A stretch of 64,000 nucleotides of DNA from Dyadobacter sp. UC 10 (GTDB lineage: Bacteria; Bacteroidota; Bacteroidia; Cytophagales; Spirosomataceae), in the NCBI RefSeq assembly GCF_008369915.1, contig NZ_VSRN01000001.1:1116001-1180000 (forward strand), written 5' to 3'. Below are positions 57,885 through 64,000 of the stretch, piece by piece (within the stretch, counting starts at the first letter, position 1; every line of letters starts with the position of its first letter). A program made the translations under genes and the position numbers. A model generated the notes under the pieces. The model saw only the letters and a program-made list of their open reading frames with translations, was not told the DNA's origin and made no database searches.

Positions 57885-57902
57885 CTTGCAAATTTACAAA
57901 TT

Positions 57903-57933
57903 ATTGTAAAATGCCATCTTGTCAGTAATTTAG
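57903..57933 (+). promoter_or_regulatory. Candidate promoter for grpE
   Basis: ATTG at 57903-57906, a 19-base spacer and TAATTTAG at 57926-57933 match the TTTG/TAnnTTTG consensus with one mismatch in each box. A start site near 57940 would give a leader of about 55 bases. No CIRCE element (heat-shock operator) was seen upstream. Confidence 0.35.
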
Positions 57934-57994
57934 CCCTGGCAAAATAATTTACTCTTCCTGTGACATTGCAACAGTCACGTTATTATTGAGAATT

Positions 57995-58657
57995 ATGCCG
58001 GAAAATACAGAATTCAACATAGATCAAGACAAAAACTACGAAATGAACGAGGAAAATGCGCCATTGGAAACTGACAACACGGCAACAAGTGAAAACAATG
58101 AAATTTCCAATTCCGTCCCTCTCGATAATGCAGGGCAGGAGATAACTGGTGAGGCACCCTCTGGTGAGGCACCCTCTGCTGAGGCACCCGTCGAAGCGGT
58201 AGAAACCGATCCGGTAACAGCAGCCAAAATCGAGATCGCAGAATTGAAGGACAAATACATCCGTCTTTATGCAGATTTTGAGAACTTCCGCAGAAGAACC
58301 GCAAAGGAAAAGCTGGAAATGATCTCCGGTGCGGGAGCTGATATGGTGAAGCTGATACTGCCGATTGTGGACGATTTTGAGCGCGCAAAGGTATCTTTTG
58401 ACTCTTCAACAGATGTGGAAGCATTAAAAGAAGGTGTCGACCTGATTTACACTAAGCTATTCAAAGCATTGGAATCCAAAGGATTAAAACCAATGGAATC
58501 CAAAGGAGAAGCTTTTGACGCTGAAATTCACGAGTCAATCGCGCAATTCCCTGCGCCCTCGGAAGACCTGAAAGGCAAGGTGATCGATGAGATTGAAAAA
58601 GGATATTATTTAAACGATAAGGTGATCCGCTACGCGAAAGTGATCGTGGGTGCCTGA
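57995..58657 (+). CDS. grpE: Nucleotide exchange factor GrpE
   Basis: Exchanges ADP for ATP on DnaK in the heat-shock chaperone cycle. The 220-residue protein has an acidic, low-complexity N-terminus (about 1-80) with three 5-residue repeats (GEAPS type), a long dimerisation helix (LKDKYIRLYADFENFRRRT near 88-106) and the C-terminal beta domain (ESIAQFPA, then GYYLNDKVIRYAKVIV). ATG 57995 is used; an in-frame TTG nine bases upstream is less likely. dnaJ follows after 96 bases and the dnaK gene is not adjacent. Confidence 0.94.
   Translation: MPENTEFNIDQDKNYEMNEENAPLETDNTATSENNEISNSVPLDNAGQEITGEAPSGEAPSAEAPVEAVETDPVTAAKIEIAELKDKYIRLYADFENFRRRTAKEKLEMISGAGADMVKLILPIVDDFERAKVSFDSSTDVEALKEGVDLIYTKLFKALESKGLKPMESKGEAFDAEIHESIAQFPAPSEDLKGKVIDEIEKGYYLNDKVIRYAKVIVGA
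58148..58192 (+). repeat. Three 15-base tandem repeats in grpE
   Basis: The segment encodes GEAPS, GEAPS and AEAPV in tandem; copies 1 and 2 are identical at the base level. The repeat lies in the disordered acidic N-terminus of GrpE, where copy-number change should be tolerated. Confidence 0.8.
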
Positions 58658-58667
58658 TTTAATCAAT

Positions 58668-58742
58668 AATGTATGATGTATAATGACCAAAGGCATCTAT
58701 CCATTGTTAAATACATTGCACAGCCGCTTTACATGATACATT
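58668..58742. repeat. 13-base inverted repeat between grpE and dnaJ
   Basis: AATGTATGATGTA at 58668-58680 pairs with TACATGATACATT at 58730-58742 with one mismatch, spanning most of the 96-base gap. The TATGATGTAT-like units resemble small intergenic palindromic repeats; it may also be an mRNA hairpin between the two co-directional genes. Confidence 0.5.
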
Positions 58743-58753
58743 AGGACAAAATA

Positions 58754-59920
58754 ATGGCAAAGAAAAGAGATTATTATGAGGTACTGGGCGTAGACAGAAA
58801 GGCTGCGGCAGAAGACATTAAAAAAGCTTACCGCAAGCTTGCAATCAAATTTCACCCGGATAAAAACCCGGAAGATCCCACGGCAGAAGATAAATTTAAA
58901 GAAGCTGCCGAAGCTTACAGCATTTTGAGCGATGATAATAAGCGCGCGCGTTACGACCAGTTCGGACATGCGGGCGTAGGTGGAGCAAGCGGAGGCGGGG
59001 CCGGCGGATTCAGTGGCGGCGGCTTTACCATGGACGATATTTTCTCCCAATTCGGGGATATATTCGGAGACAGCAGCCCGTTCGGAGATATTTTCGGACG
59101 CCAGGGTGGAGGCGGAGGTCGCCGGGTACGTAAGGGATCGGATCTCCGGATCAAGCTGAAACTGAACCTGGAAGAGGTTGCCAATGGTGTGGAGAAGAAA
59201 ATCAAGGTGAAACGCCACGTAACCTGCAATACCTGCGGGGGAAATGGCGCGAAACACGGTACTTCCCTCACCAACTGTAACAGCTGTAACGGAACCGGCC
59301 AGGTACGCAAAGTGGTAAGCACGATGCTCGGCCAGATGGTTTCGACCAGCACCTGCCCAACCTGTAACGGCGACGGCAAGATCATCAGCGAGCGTTGCGA
59401 TTCATGCGCAGGAGAAGGAAGATTGTTGCAAGACGACCTGATCACCCTGAACATACCGGGTGGCGTAGCGGAAGGAATGCAGCTTTCGATGTCGGGCAAG
59501 GGTAATGTGCCTGCACGCGGCGGCATGGCAGGTGACCTGCTGATCGTGATCGAGGAAGAAGAGGATGCTTCACTGAAACGCGACGGTAACAACGTCGTAT
59601 TCGATATGCACCTGAGCTTTATCGACGCGGCTTTGGGTACGTCTGTTGAAATACCTACCATCGACGGAAAAGCACGCATTACGGTTGAATCCGGGACACA
59701 AGCCGGCAAAATCCTGAGACTGAAAGGTAAAGGTATTAAAGACCTGAACGGATACGGAAAAGGAGATCAGCTGGTCCATATTAACGTTTGGACACCACAG
59801 CAGCTTTCTTCTGACGAACGTGAAACGTTAGAATCTCTTCGTCACTCTCCTAACTTCCAGCCGAAGCCCGGAAAGAATGAAAAAGGCTTTTTTGACAAAA
59901 TGAAAGATTTCTTTCACTGA
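58754..59920 (+). CDS. dnaJ: Chaperone protein DnaJ
   Basis: A type I J-protein that delivers substrates to DnaK and stimulates its ATPase. The 388-residue product has the J-domain (1-70) with the HPD motif (FHPDKNPED), a Gly/Phe-rich linker (about 75-118), the zinc-finger region with four CxxCxGxG-type repeats (CNTCGGNG, CNSCNGTG, CPTCNGDG, CDSCAGEG) and two C-terminal substrate-binding domains. A terminator follows 23 bases after the stop. It shares direction with grpE. Confidence 0.97.
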   Translation: MAKKRDYYEVLGVDRKAAAEDIKKAYRKLAIKFHPDKNPEDPTAEDKFKEAAEAYSILSDDNKRARYDQFGHAGVGGASGGGAGGFSGGGFTMDDIFSQFGDIFGDSSPFGDIFGRQGGGGGRRVRKGSDLRIKLKLNLEEVANGVEKKIKVKRHVTCNTCGGNGAKHGTSLTNCNSCNGTGQVRKVVSTMLGQMVSTSTCPTCNGDGKIISERCDSCAGEGRLLQDDLITLNIPGGVAEGMQLSMSGKGNVPARGGMAGDLLIVIEEEEDASLKRDGNNVVFDMHLSFIDAALGTSVEIPTIDGKARITVESGTQAGKILRLKGKGIKDLNGYGKGDQLVHINVWTPQQLSSDERETLESLRHSPNFQPKPGKNEKGFFDKMKDFFH

Positions 59921-59942
59921 TTATATTGCATTCCGAATAACG

Positions 59943-59970
59943 AGCCGCCCCTTAACCGGGCGGTTTTTTT
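59943..59970 (+). terminator. Intrinsic terminator after dnaJ
   Basis: A six-base G+C stem (59945-59950 with 59958-59963) with a G-T pair at its base and a seven-base loop is followed by seven T's. Confidence 0.88.
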
Positions 59971-60017
59971 ATTTCCCCTAAATGCATTTAAATTGTATCA
60001 CGCATCTTACGGATCAA

Positions 60018-60887
60018 ATGCCTTTCCCGCCAGCTTTCCGAAAATTCAAATGGTTAAAAATCAGCGCCTTCATATTGCTTTTCGCCTGGCTGATTTTTTC
60101 GCAGAGCTGTATGAAGTTCCGGACCAAAGATGCGGATGCTGCCGAGGCTTTTAAAAAAGCAGGAGTTTCCATTGAATTTAAAAACCTCCCGGTAAACGGC
60201 GGAACATTGCACTACGCGAAAACCGGCTCTGAATCACTCCCTACCCTGTTTTTTGTTCACGGCTCACCGGGTAGCTGGGACGCATTCTCCGGTTACATGC
60301 AGGATACCGCATTACTCAGCCGCTTCCGCATGATCTCCGTAGACCGTCCGGGATTCGGGTATAGTGATTTTGGAAAAGCCAAACACCTGCAACCACAAGC
60401 TGCAATGATCCGGCAAATCATCGAAAAGGAACATAATGGCAGGCCCGTACATTTGATCGGCCACAGTATTGGCGGGCCGGTAATCGTGGAAATGGCCGAA
60501 GACGAGCCGGATAGTTATAATTCCCTTACTATATTGGCTGGTTCCATATCCCCATTCGAGGAGCCGCGCGAACGCTGGCGGTACGTAGCGCGGTGGATTC
60601 CATTCAGGTATTTAATCCCCGGTGCATTCCGGCCTTCCAATACAGAGATCGTGTATTTCAAAAAGGATTTGTATCACCTGGATTCGATGTTTCACAAAAT
60701 TCAAATTCCGGTAACATTTATTCACGGCGATGCAGATACTTTTGTGAGCGTAAAAAATGTGGATTACGGTAAAAAGAAACTGGGCGACCGTGTCGAAGTT
60801 AATGTCATTATCATTCCCGGCGCAAATCACTTCATTCCGTGGCAGCATTATGAAATCATTCAAAAGCATTTGTTAACGCTTCATTGA
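60018..60887 (+). CDS. Alpha/beta hydrolase (possible lipoprotein)
   Basis: A 289-residue alpha/beta hydrolase. A hydrophobic leader ending LIFSQSC suggests lipidation or membrane anchoring. The catalytic core has the oxyanion region FVHGSPGSWD, nucleophile Ser in GHSIGG, acid Asp in HGDADTFVS and His in GANHFIPW. The substrate is unknown. ATG 60018 is chosen because the alternative ATG 59982 lies only 12 bases after the dnaJ terminator; the 12-residue longer form cannot be excluded. The EEP-family gene follows after 21 bases. Confidence 0.85.
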   Translation: MPFPPAFRKFKWLKISAFILLFAWLIFSQSCMKFRTKDADAAEAFKKAGVSIEFKNLPVNGGTLHYAKTGSESLPTLFFVHGSPGSWDAFSGYMQDTALLSRFRMISVDRPGFGYSDFGKAKHLQPQAAMIRQIIEKEHNGRPVHLIGHSIGGPVIVEMAEDEPDSYNSLTILAGSISPFEEPRERWRYVARWIPFRYLIPGAFRPSNTEIVYFKKDLYHLDSMFHKIQIPVTFIHGDADTFVSVKNVDYGKKKLGDRVEVNVIIIPGANHFIPWQHYEIIQKHLLTLH

Positions 60888-60908
60888 CAATCACTTAGTT
60901 TCAAAATA

Positions 60909-62075
60909 ATGAAAAAATTACTCCTTCCGCTATTGATCTCAACCACTCCGATTATCGTGCAGGCACAATCTGCCACGCTGACCTTTGCTACTTACAATGT
61001 AAGCATGGAAGCCGAAAATTATTATCCGCGGGGCACCAAGGGCCTTTCTGAACAGATATTGGTCAAGGAACTTTCCACGGGCAGCAATCAGCAGATTAAG
61101 AACATCGCCAAAATTATCAAGACCGTCAGACCGGATGTGATCCTGCTGAACGAGTTTGATTATGTGAAAGACCCCAACAGCGGAGTAGGTGCGTTTATTC
61201 GAAATTACCTTCAAAATGATTCCGACGGTGTGAAAGGAATCGATTATCCCTATTACTATTATTCGACTGTCAACACCGGCCAGCCAAGTCCGTTTGACCT
61301 CGACAGGAATGGAAAAGCCGAGCAGTACGGCGCCGATGCCTGGGGTTTTGGAAATTACCCGGGTCAGTATGGAATGGTATTGCTCTCGCGCTTCCCAATC
61401 GATACTGCCAACGTGAGAACTTTTCAGCATTTCAAATGGAAGGACATGCCTGGCGCACTGAAAACCACCAATGCCGACGGTACCGACTGGTATTCACCCG
61501 AAGCCTGGGCGCTTTTTCCGCTTTCTTCCAAATCACATTGGGACGTACCGGTACAAGTAAATGGAAAAACGATCCATTTCCTCGCCAGCCACCCTACCCC
61601 GCCCTCTTTCGACGGCCCGGAAGACCGTAACGGAAAGCGCAACCACGACGAAATACGTTTCTGGAAAGATTACATCAGCGACGGCGCCTATATTTATGAT
61701 GACAAAGGCAAAAAGGGCGGACTGGCTGCCGATGCGGCATTCGTTATTCTTGGCGATCAGAACGCTTCACCTGACGAAGGCAATGCGATCGGTGAGGGAA
61801 TCCGCTCTTTATTATCCCACTCAAAAATCAATAATGAAATGCCGCCGGCAAGCAGCGGCGGGGCGCAACACAGCAGTTCCAATGCATTTGCCAAAAACCA
61901 TACCGCATTCTGGCGTATGCGGGCGGATTATGTACTTCCGTCGAGAAAAGGCTTCAAAGTTGTCAATAGCGGTGTTTTCTGGCCGGCAAAGGGCGAACCG
62001 ATGGCGGAACTGGTTGAAAAAAGAGAATCCAGCTCAGATCACCGTTTGGTTTGGGTGAAGGTTGAGCTGGATTAG
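60909..62075 (+). CDS. Endonuclease/exonuclease/phosphatase (EEP) family protein
   Basis: A 388-residue exported protein: signal peptide (about 1-20, ending VQAQ), then an EEP metal-dependent phosphoesterase fold with TFATYNVS, VILLNEFDYV (Glu metal ligand), the HFLASHPTPPSFDG segment, GDQNASPDEG and the terminal SSDHRLVWVKV His-Asp pair. Family members cleave phosphodiesters in nucleic acids or phospholipids; secretion here suggests extracellular phosphate or DNA use (inference). It is transcribed with the alpha/beta hydrolase and converges with the DUF2723 gene. Confidence 0.88.
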   Translation: MKKLLLPLLISTTPIIVQAQSATLTFATYNVSMEAENYYPRGTKGLSEQILVKELSTGSNQQIKNIAKIIKTVRPDVILLNEFDYVKDPNSGVGAFIRNYLQNDSDGVKGIDYPYYYYSTVNTGQPSPFDLDRNGKAEQYGADAWGFGNYPGQYGMVLLSRFPIDTANVRTFQHFKWKDMPGALKTTNADGTDWYSPEAWALFPLSSKSHWDVPVQVNGKTIHFLASHPTPPSFDGPEDRNGKRNHDEIRFWKDYISDGAYIYDDKGKKGGLAADAAFVILGDQNASPDEGNAIGEGIRSLLSHSKINNEMPPASSGGAQHSSSNAFAKNHTAFWRMRADYVLPSRKGFKVVNSGVFWPAKGEPMAELVEKRESSSDHRLVWVKVELD

Positions 62076-62128
62076 TCTTCGGCTGCGCTCAGACTGACAT
62101 GTCCCTCTGCTTCGCTTTGGAGGACAAT

Positions 62129-62171
62129 GGCGGCGGGCAGCCGGGCGGTCGAGGGGCTATTGCCCGCCGCC
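62129..62171. repeat. 11-base G+C-rich inverted repeat at the end of the DUF2723 gene
   Basis: GGCGGCGGGCA at 62129-62139 pairs perfectly with 62161-62171, so the last codons of the DUF2723 gene and its downstream flank form one stem. There is no T run, so it is a stability or processing element rather than a clear terminator. Confidence 0.55.
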
Positions 62172-64000
62172 GTACATATTAAATGCGGCCAGGTGTTTCT
62201 GGAATATTGTTTCGTACTTCTTGGCGGCAACCTCCTGTTTCGCTTCGCGGCATTCCTGAACGATGATTTGCAGGATATACAGATAAACGTTACTGTCGCG
62301 CCGCTTGGTTGTACCGTTTTCTTTTGCCCAGGTCAGCACTTCGTCAGCTCGCAATGCCATTGTATCGGCAATTTTCAAAGCACGGGCAGTTTCTCCCAAA
62401 TCAAACAATGGTCCGATAAAGTTGGCCGAGAACTGATCGTAAGGAATGCTTTTATCCGGCATCGTGGCAAGTGATTTGTCAATCGCCTTCTTCGCTTCGT
62501 CCTTGCGACCGTCTGCCAGCAGCTGACCTGCCAATCTAAGGAATGCGATCCTGGCTGTGGCTACCGGAGAACCCAGATATGTATTGTCGTAATAGGTGTT
62601 CGGATTGTCCAGCTCGCGCCACGACATTTTCGTCATGAGGTTGTTGTACATCACATCCGCATTCACGTAACCATCGCTTGCGCCAGGCACTTTCACAGGC
62701 AGCAGCCGGTATGCATAACCTTCTAGCTGCATATATTCTTTCAGGTTCAGATAACTGGATCCACCCAGCGTTGACGAGAAGTAAATGGGACGCTGCCAAT
62801 CGTTGGTTGCGATAATATCCAGCATGATCAAATCCGATTTGTACAAATCACCTTTCCCGATCGTCCAGCTGATAGAATCACTTACGAAAGGAACCAGGTC
62901 GGATTTAATGATATTCATTTTCTTAACGGCCTCCGCATTGACAGGCAAAAACAATACAGACGAAGGGAGGATCGAGGTCATATCTCCGCTGGTCAACGGA
63001 ACCTGGATCGCCTTATTTTCCTGTTTTACCAGGCCAAGGTATTCTTTCAGGTTAATGCCATTTTTTACGCTTGGGATTTCGTAGAATGGCACAATGTCGT
63101 TTTTACCGAAAGCATAATTGTTTTTATCCAAAGAAATAGGCAGCGCCTCCGAAAGATAAGTTTTACGTTTCATCTGGTCGATATACCAGTCGGTACCAAG
63201 CAAGCTAAGGTTACAAACGCGAACATCCGTACGGAAACCTTCCACTTCCTGAACGTACCAAAGCGGGAAAGTATCGTTATCACCTCCTGTGAACAGGATT
63301 GCATTCGGCGCACAGGAATTCAGGAGGTTTTTGGCAAAATCAACAGAGTGGTAACGGTGGCTGCGGTTATGGTTATCCCAACCTTTTACACCCATAATCA
63401 CAGGTACCACCAGCGAAACGGCCGTAGCAGCTACTGCGCGAGAAGATGCATTGCCCACAAATTTGCTGATCGCATCTGCAATGGCCAAAACGCCGAATCC
63501 AATCCAGATACAGAAGATATAGAACGATCCAACGTAGATATAGTCACGCTCCCGGGGTTCTGTGGGCGGTGAATTCAGGTAAACTACGAGTGCAACCCCA
63601 GTCAGGACAAATAGTAATCCAAGTACCAGCAGGTCACGTTTTTGCCGGAAATACATCATCACAATACCAAACAGCCCGAGTAAAAACGGCAGCATGAAGA
63701 AGTTATCGTGTGCCTTGTTGTTCTCGATCGGCTCGGGATATTTTTTGGTAACGTCCCAGGGAAGCATATTACCCGCACCTTCTTCATCACTTTCACGTCC
63801 GACGAAATTCCAAAGGAAATACCGCCAGTACATGTGTCCGATCTGATAGGAGAACATGAAAGAGAGATTGTGCCCCATGGTCGGCTTCTGCCCTTCGGCT
63901 AGTCCCGTCATTTGCTGGTATAGCTGCGGGTGTCCGGGCTGGGTACTGTACATACGGGGCAGGAGCATGCTGCTGCCTGGCTCGTATTCATATTCCGGTC
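62157..64000 (-). CDS. DUF2723 family membrane protein, C-terminal part (5' end outside window)
   Basis: At least 614 residues of a minus-strand frame that stays open to the right edge. Several membrane helices come first; DUF2723 proteins have an N-terminal GT-C-like membrane region (outside or only partly in this window). Motifs GGDNDTFPLWYVQEVEG, NLSLLGTDWYIDQM and FSSTLGGSSY are characteristic of this large Bacteroidota family. Its function is not established; protein O-glycosylation has been proposed for family members. The last residues YGGGQ overlap a strong inverted repeat. Confidence 0.88.
   Translation of the reverse strand, partial: PEYEYEPGSSMLLPRMYSTQPGHPQLYQQMTGLAEGQKPTMGHNLSFMFSYQIGHMYWRYFLWNFVGRESDEEGAGNMLPWDVTKKYPEPIENNKAHDNFFMLPFLLGLFGIVMMYFRQKRDLLVLGLLFVLTGVALVVYLNSPPTEPRERDYIYVGSFYIFCIWIGFGVLAIADAISKFVGNASSRAVAATAVSLVVPVIMGVKGWDNHNRSHRYHSVDFAKNLLNSCAPNAILFTGGDNDTFPLWYVQEVEGFRTDVRVCNLSLLGTDWYIDQMKRKTYLSEALPISLDKNNYAFGKNDIVPFYEIPSVKNGINLKEYLGLVKQENKAIQVPLTSGDMTSILPSSVLFLPVNAEAVKKMNIIKSDLVPFVSDSISWTIGKGDLYKSDLIMLDIIATNDWQRPIYFSSTLGGSSYLNLKEYMQLEGYAYRLLPVKVPGASDGYVNADVMYNNLMTKMSWRELDNPNTYYDNTYLGSPVATARIAFLRLAGQLLADGRKDEAKKAIDKSLATMPDKSIPYDQFSANFIGPLFDLGETARALKIADTMALRADEVLTWAKENGTTKRRDSNVYLYILQIIVQECREAKQEVAAKKYETIFQKHLAAFNMYGGGQ

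Noticed and set aside
58148..58192. Possible CRISPR-like repeat
   Set aside because: The three 15-base units are adjacent without spacers and lie in frame within the disordered part of GrpE.
58951..59709. Minus-strand open frame (252 codons) opposite dnaJ
   Set aside because: It is the shadow of the Gly/Cys-rich dnaJ coding sequence, giving a Pro/Ser-rich product with no domain.

Overview
The window looks like chromosome of a Bacteroidota bacterium, most likely order Cytophagales and possibly Dyadobacter or a close relative; the genus is an inference. Supporting signs are a SusC/SusD pair, a subtilase with a type IX secretion sorting domain, a MurF-Alr fusion protein, an F-type ATPase a-subunit with a signal-peptide extension, a YfiT-type DinB protein, DUF2723, weak Shine-Dalgarno sites, and a few sites matching the Bacteroidota promoter consensus (TTTG, 19 bases, TAnnTTTG). 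Most of the window is dense, ordinary core genome. I see no tRNA, rRNA, CRISPR array, prophage or intact insertion sequence.

Layout. 1-2.9 kb: end of an AtpI-like gene, then atpB-atpE-atpF-atpH, closed by a strong terminator with no atpA after it. 2.9-8.2 kb (minus): an exported sugar isomerase-like protein, a secreted esterase and clpC. 8.2-14.3 kb (minus): WbqC-like protein, YrdC/Sua5, a GT2 glycosyltransferase, a YihY membrane protein, a thioesterase, mltG and an Ldh-family dehydrogenase. 14.4-21.0 kb (plus): DUF502, an exported protein, aroA, an FMN/Fe-S glutamate-synthase-like protein, a lipoprotein and a T9SS subtilase. 21-25 kb: Nudix, DUF2911, TRIC-type channel, thyA, OsmC and a lipoprotein. 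25-28.8 kb (plus): pterin dehydratase, rsmI, DUF4105, inositol monophosphatase, DinB/YfiT and a 52-residue FeoB-associated Cys-rich protein. 29-34 kb: acs, a THUMP-like methyltransferase, an ArsC/Spx-like protein and a dicarboxylate symporter. 34-41 kb: uspA, corA, murF-alr and ppk1. 41-50 kb (minus): gyrB, a GT-C-like membrane protein, an SGNH/propeller/cytochrome c fusion, ThuA, and a toxin-antitoxin pair whose PIN toxin has an in-frame stop. 50-56 kb (minus): an outer-membrane barrel protein and susD-susC. 56.4-64 kb: DUF1761, queG, grpE, dnaJ, an alpha/beta hydrolase, an EEP-family phosphodiesterase and the C-terminal part of a DUF2723 protein that runs off the right edge.

How the genes work together. 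Several neighbourhoods make functional sense: the F0 plus delta subunits, grpE-dnaJ, uspA-corA, ThuA with the haem-binding propeller protein, susC-susD, and the antitoxin-PIN pair. I did not find a clearly new multi-gene system. The observations most worth checking are the broken PIN toxin, the hairpin between atpE and atpF together with the split ATPase operon, the four-part SGNH-propeller-HEAT-cytochrome c protein, and several structured intergenic repeats. No searches or folding calculations were run; all family calls come from motifs read by eye.
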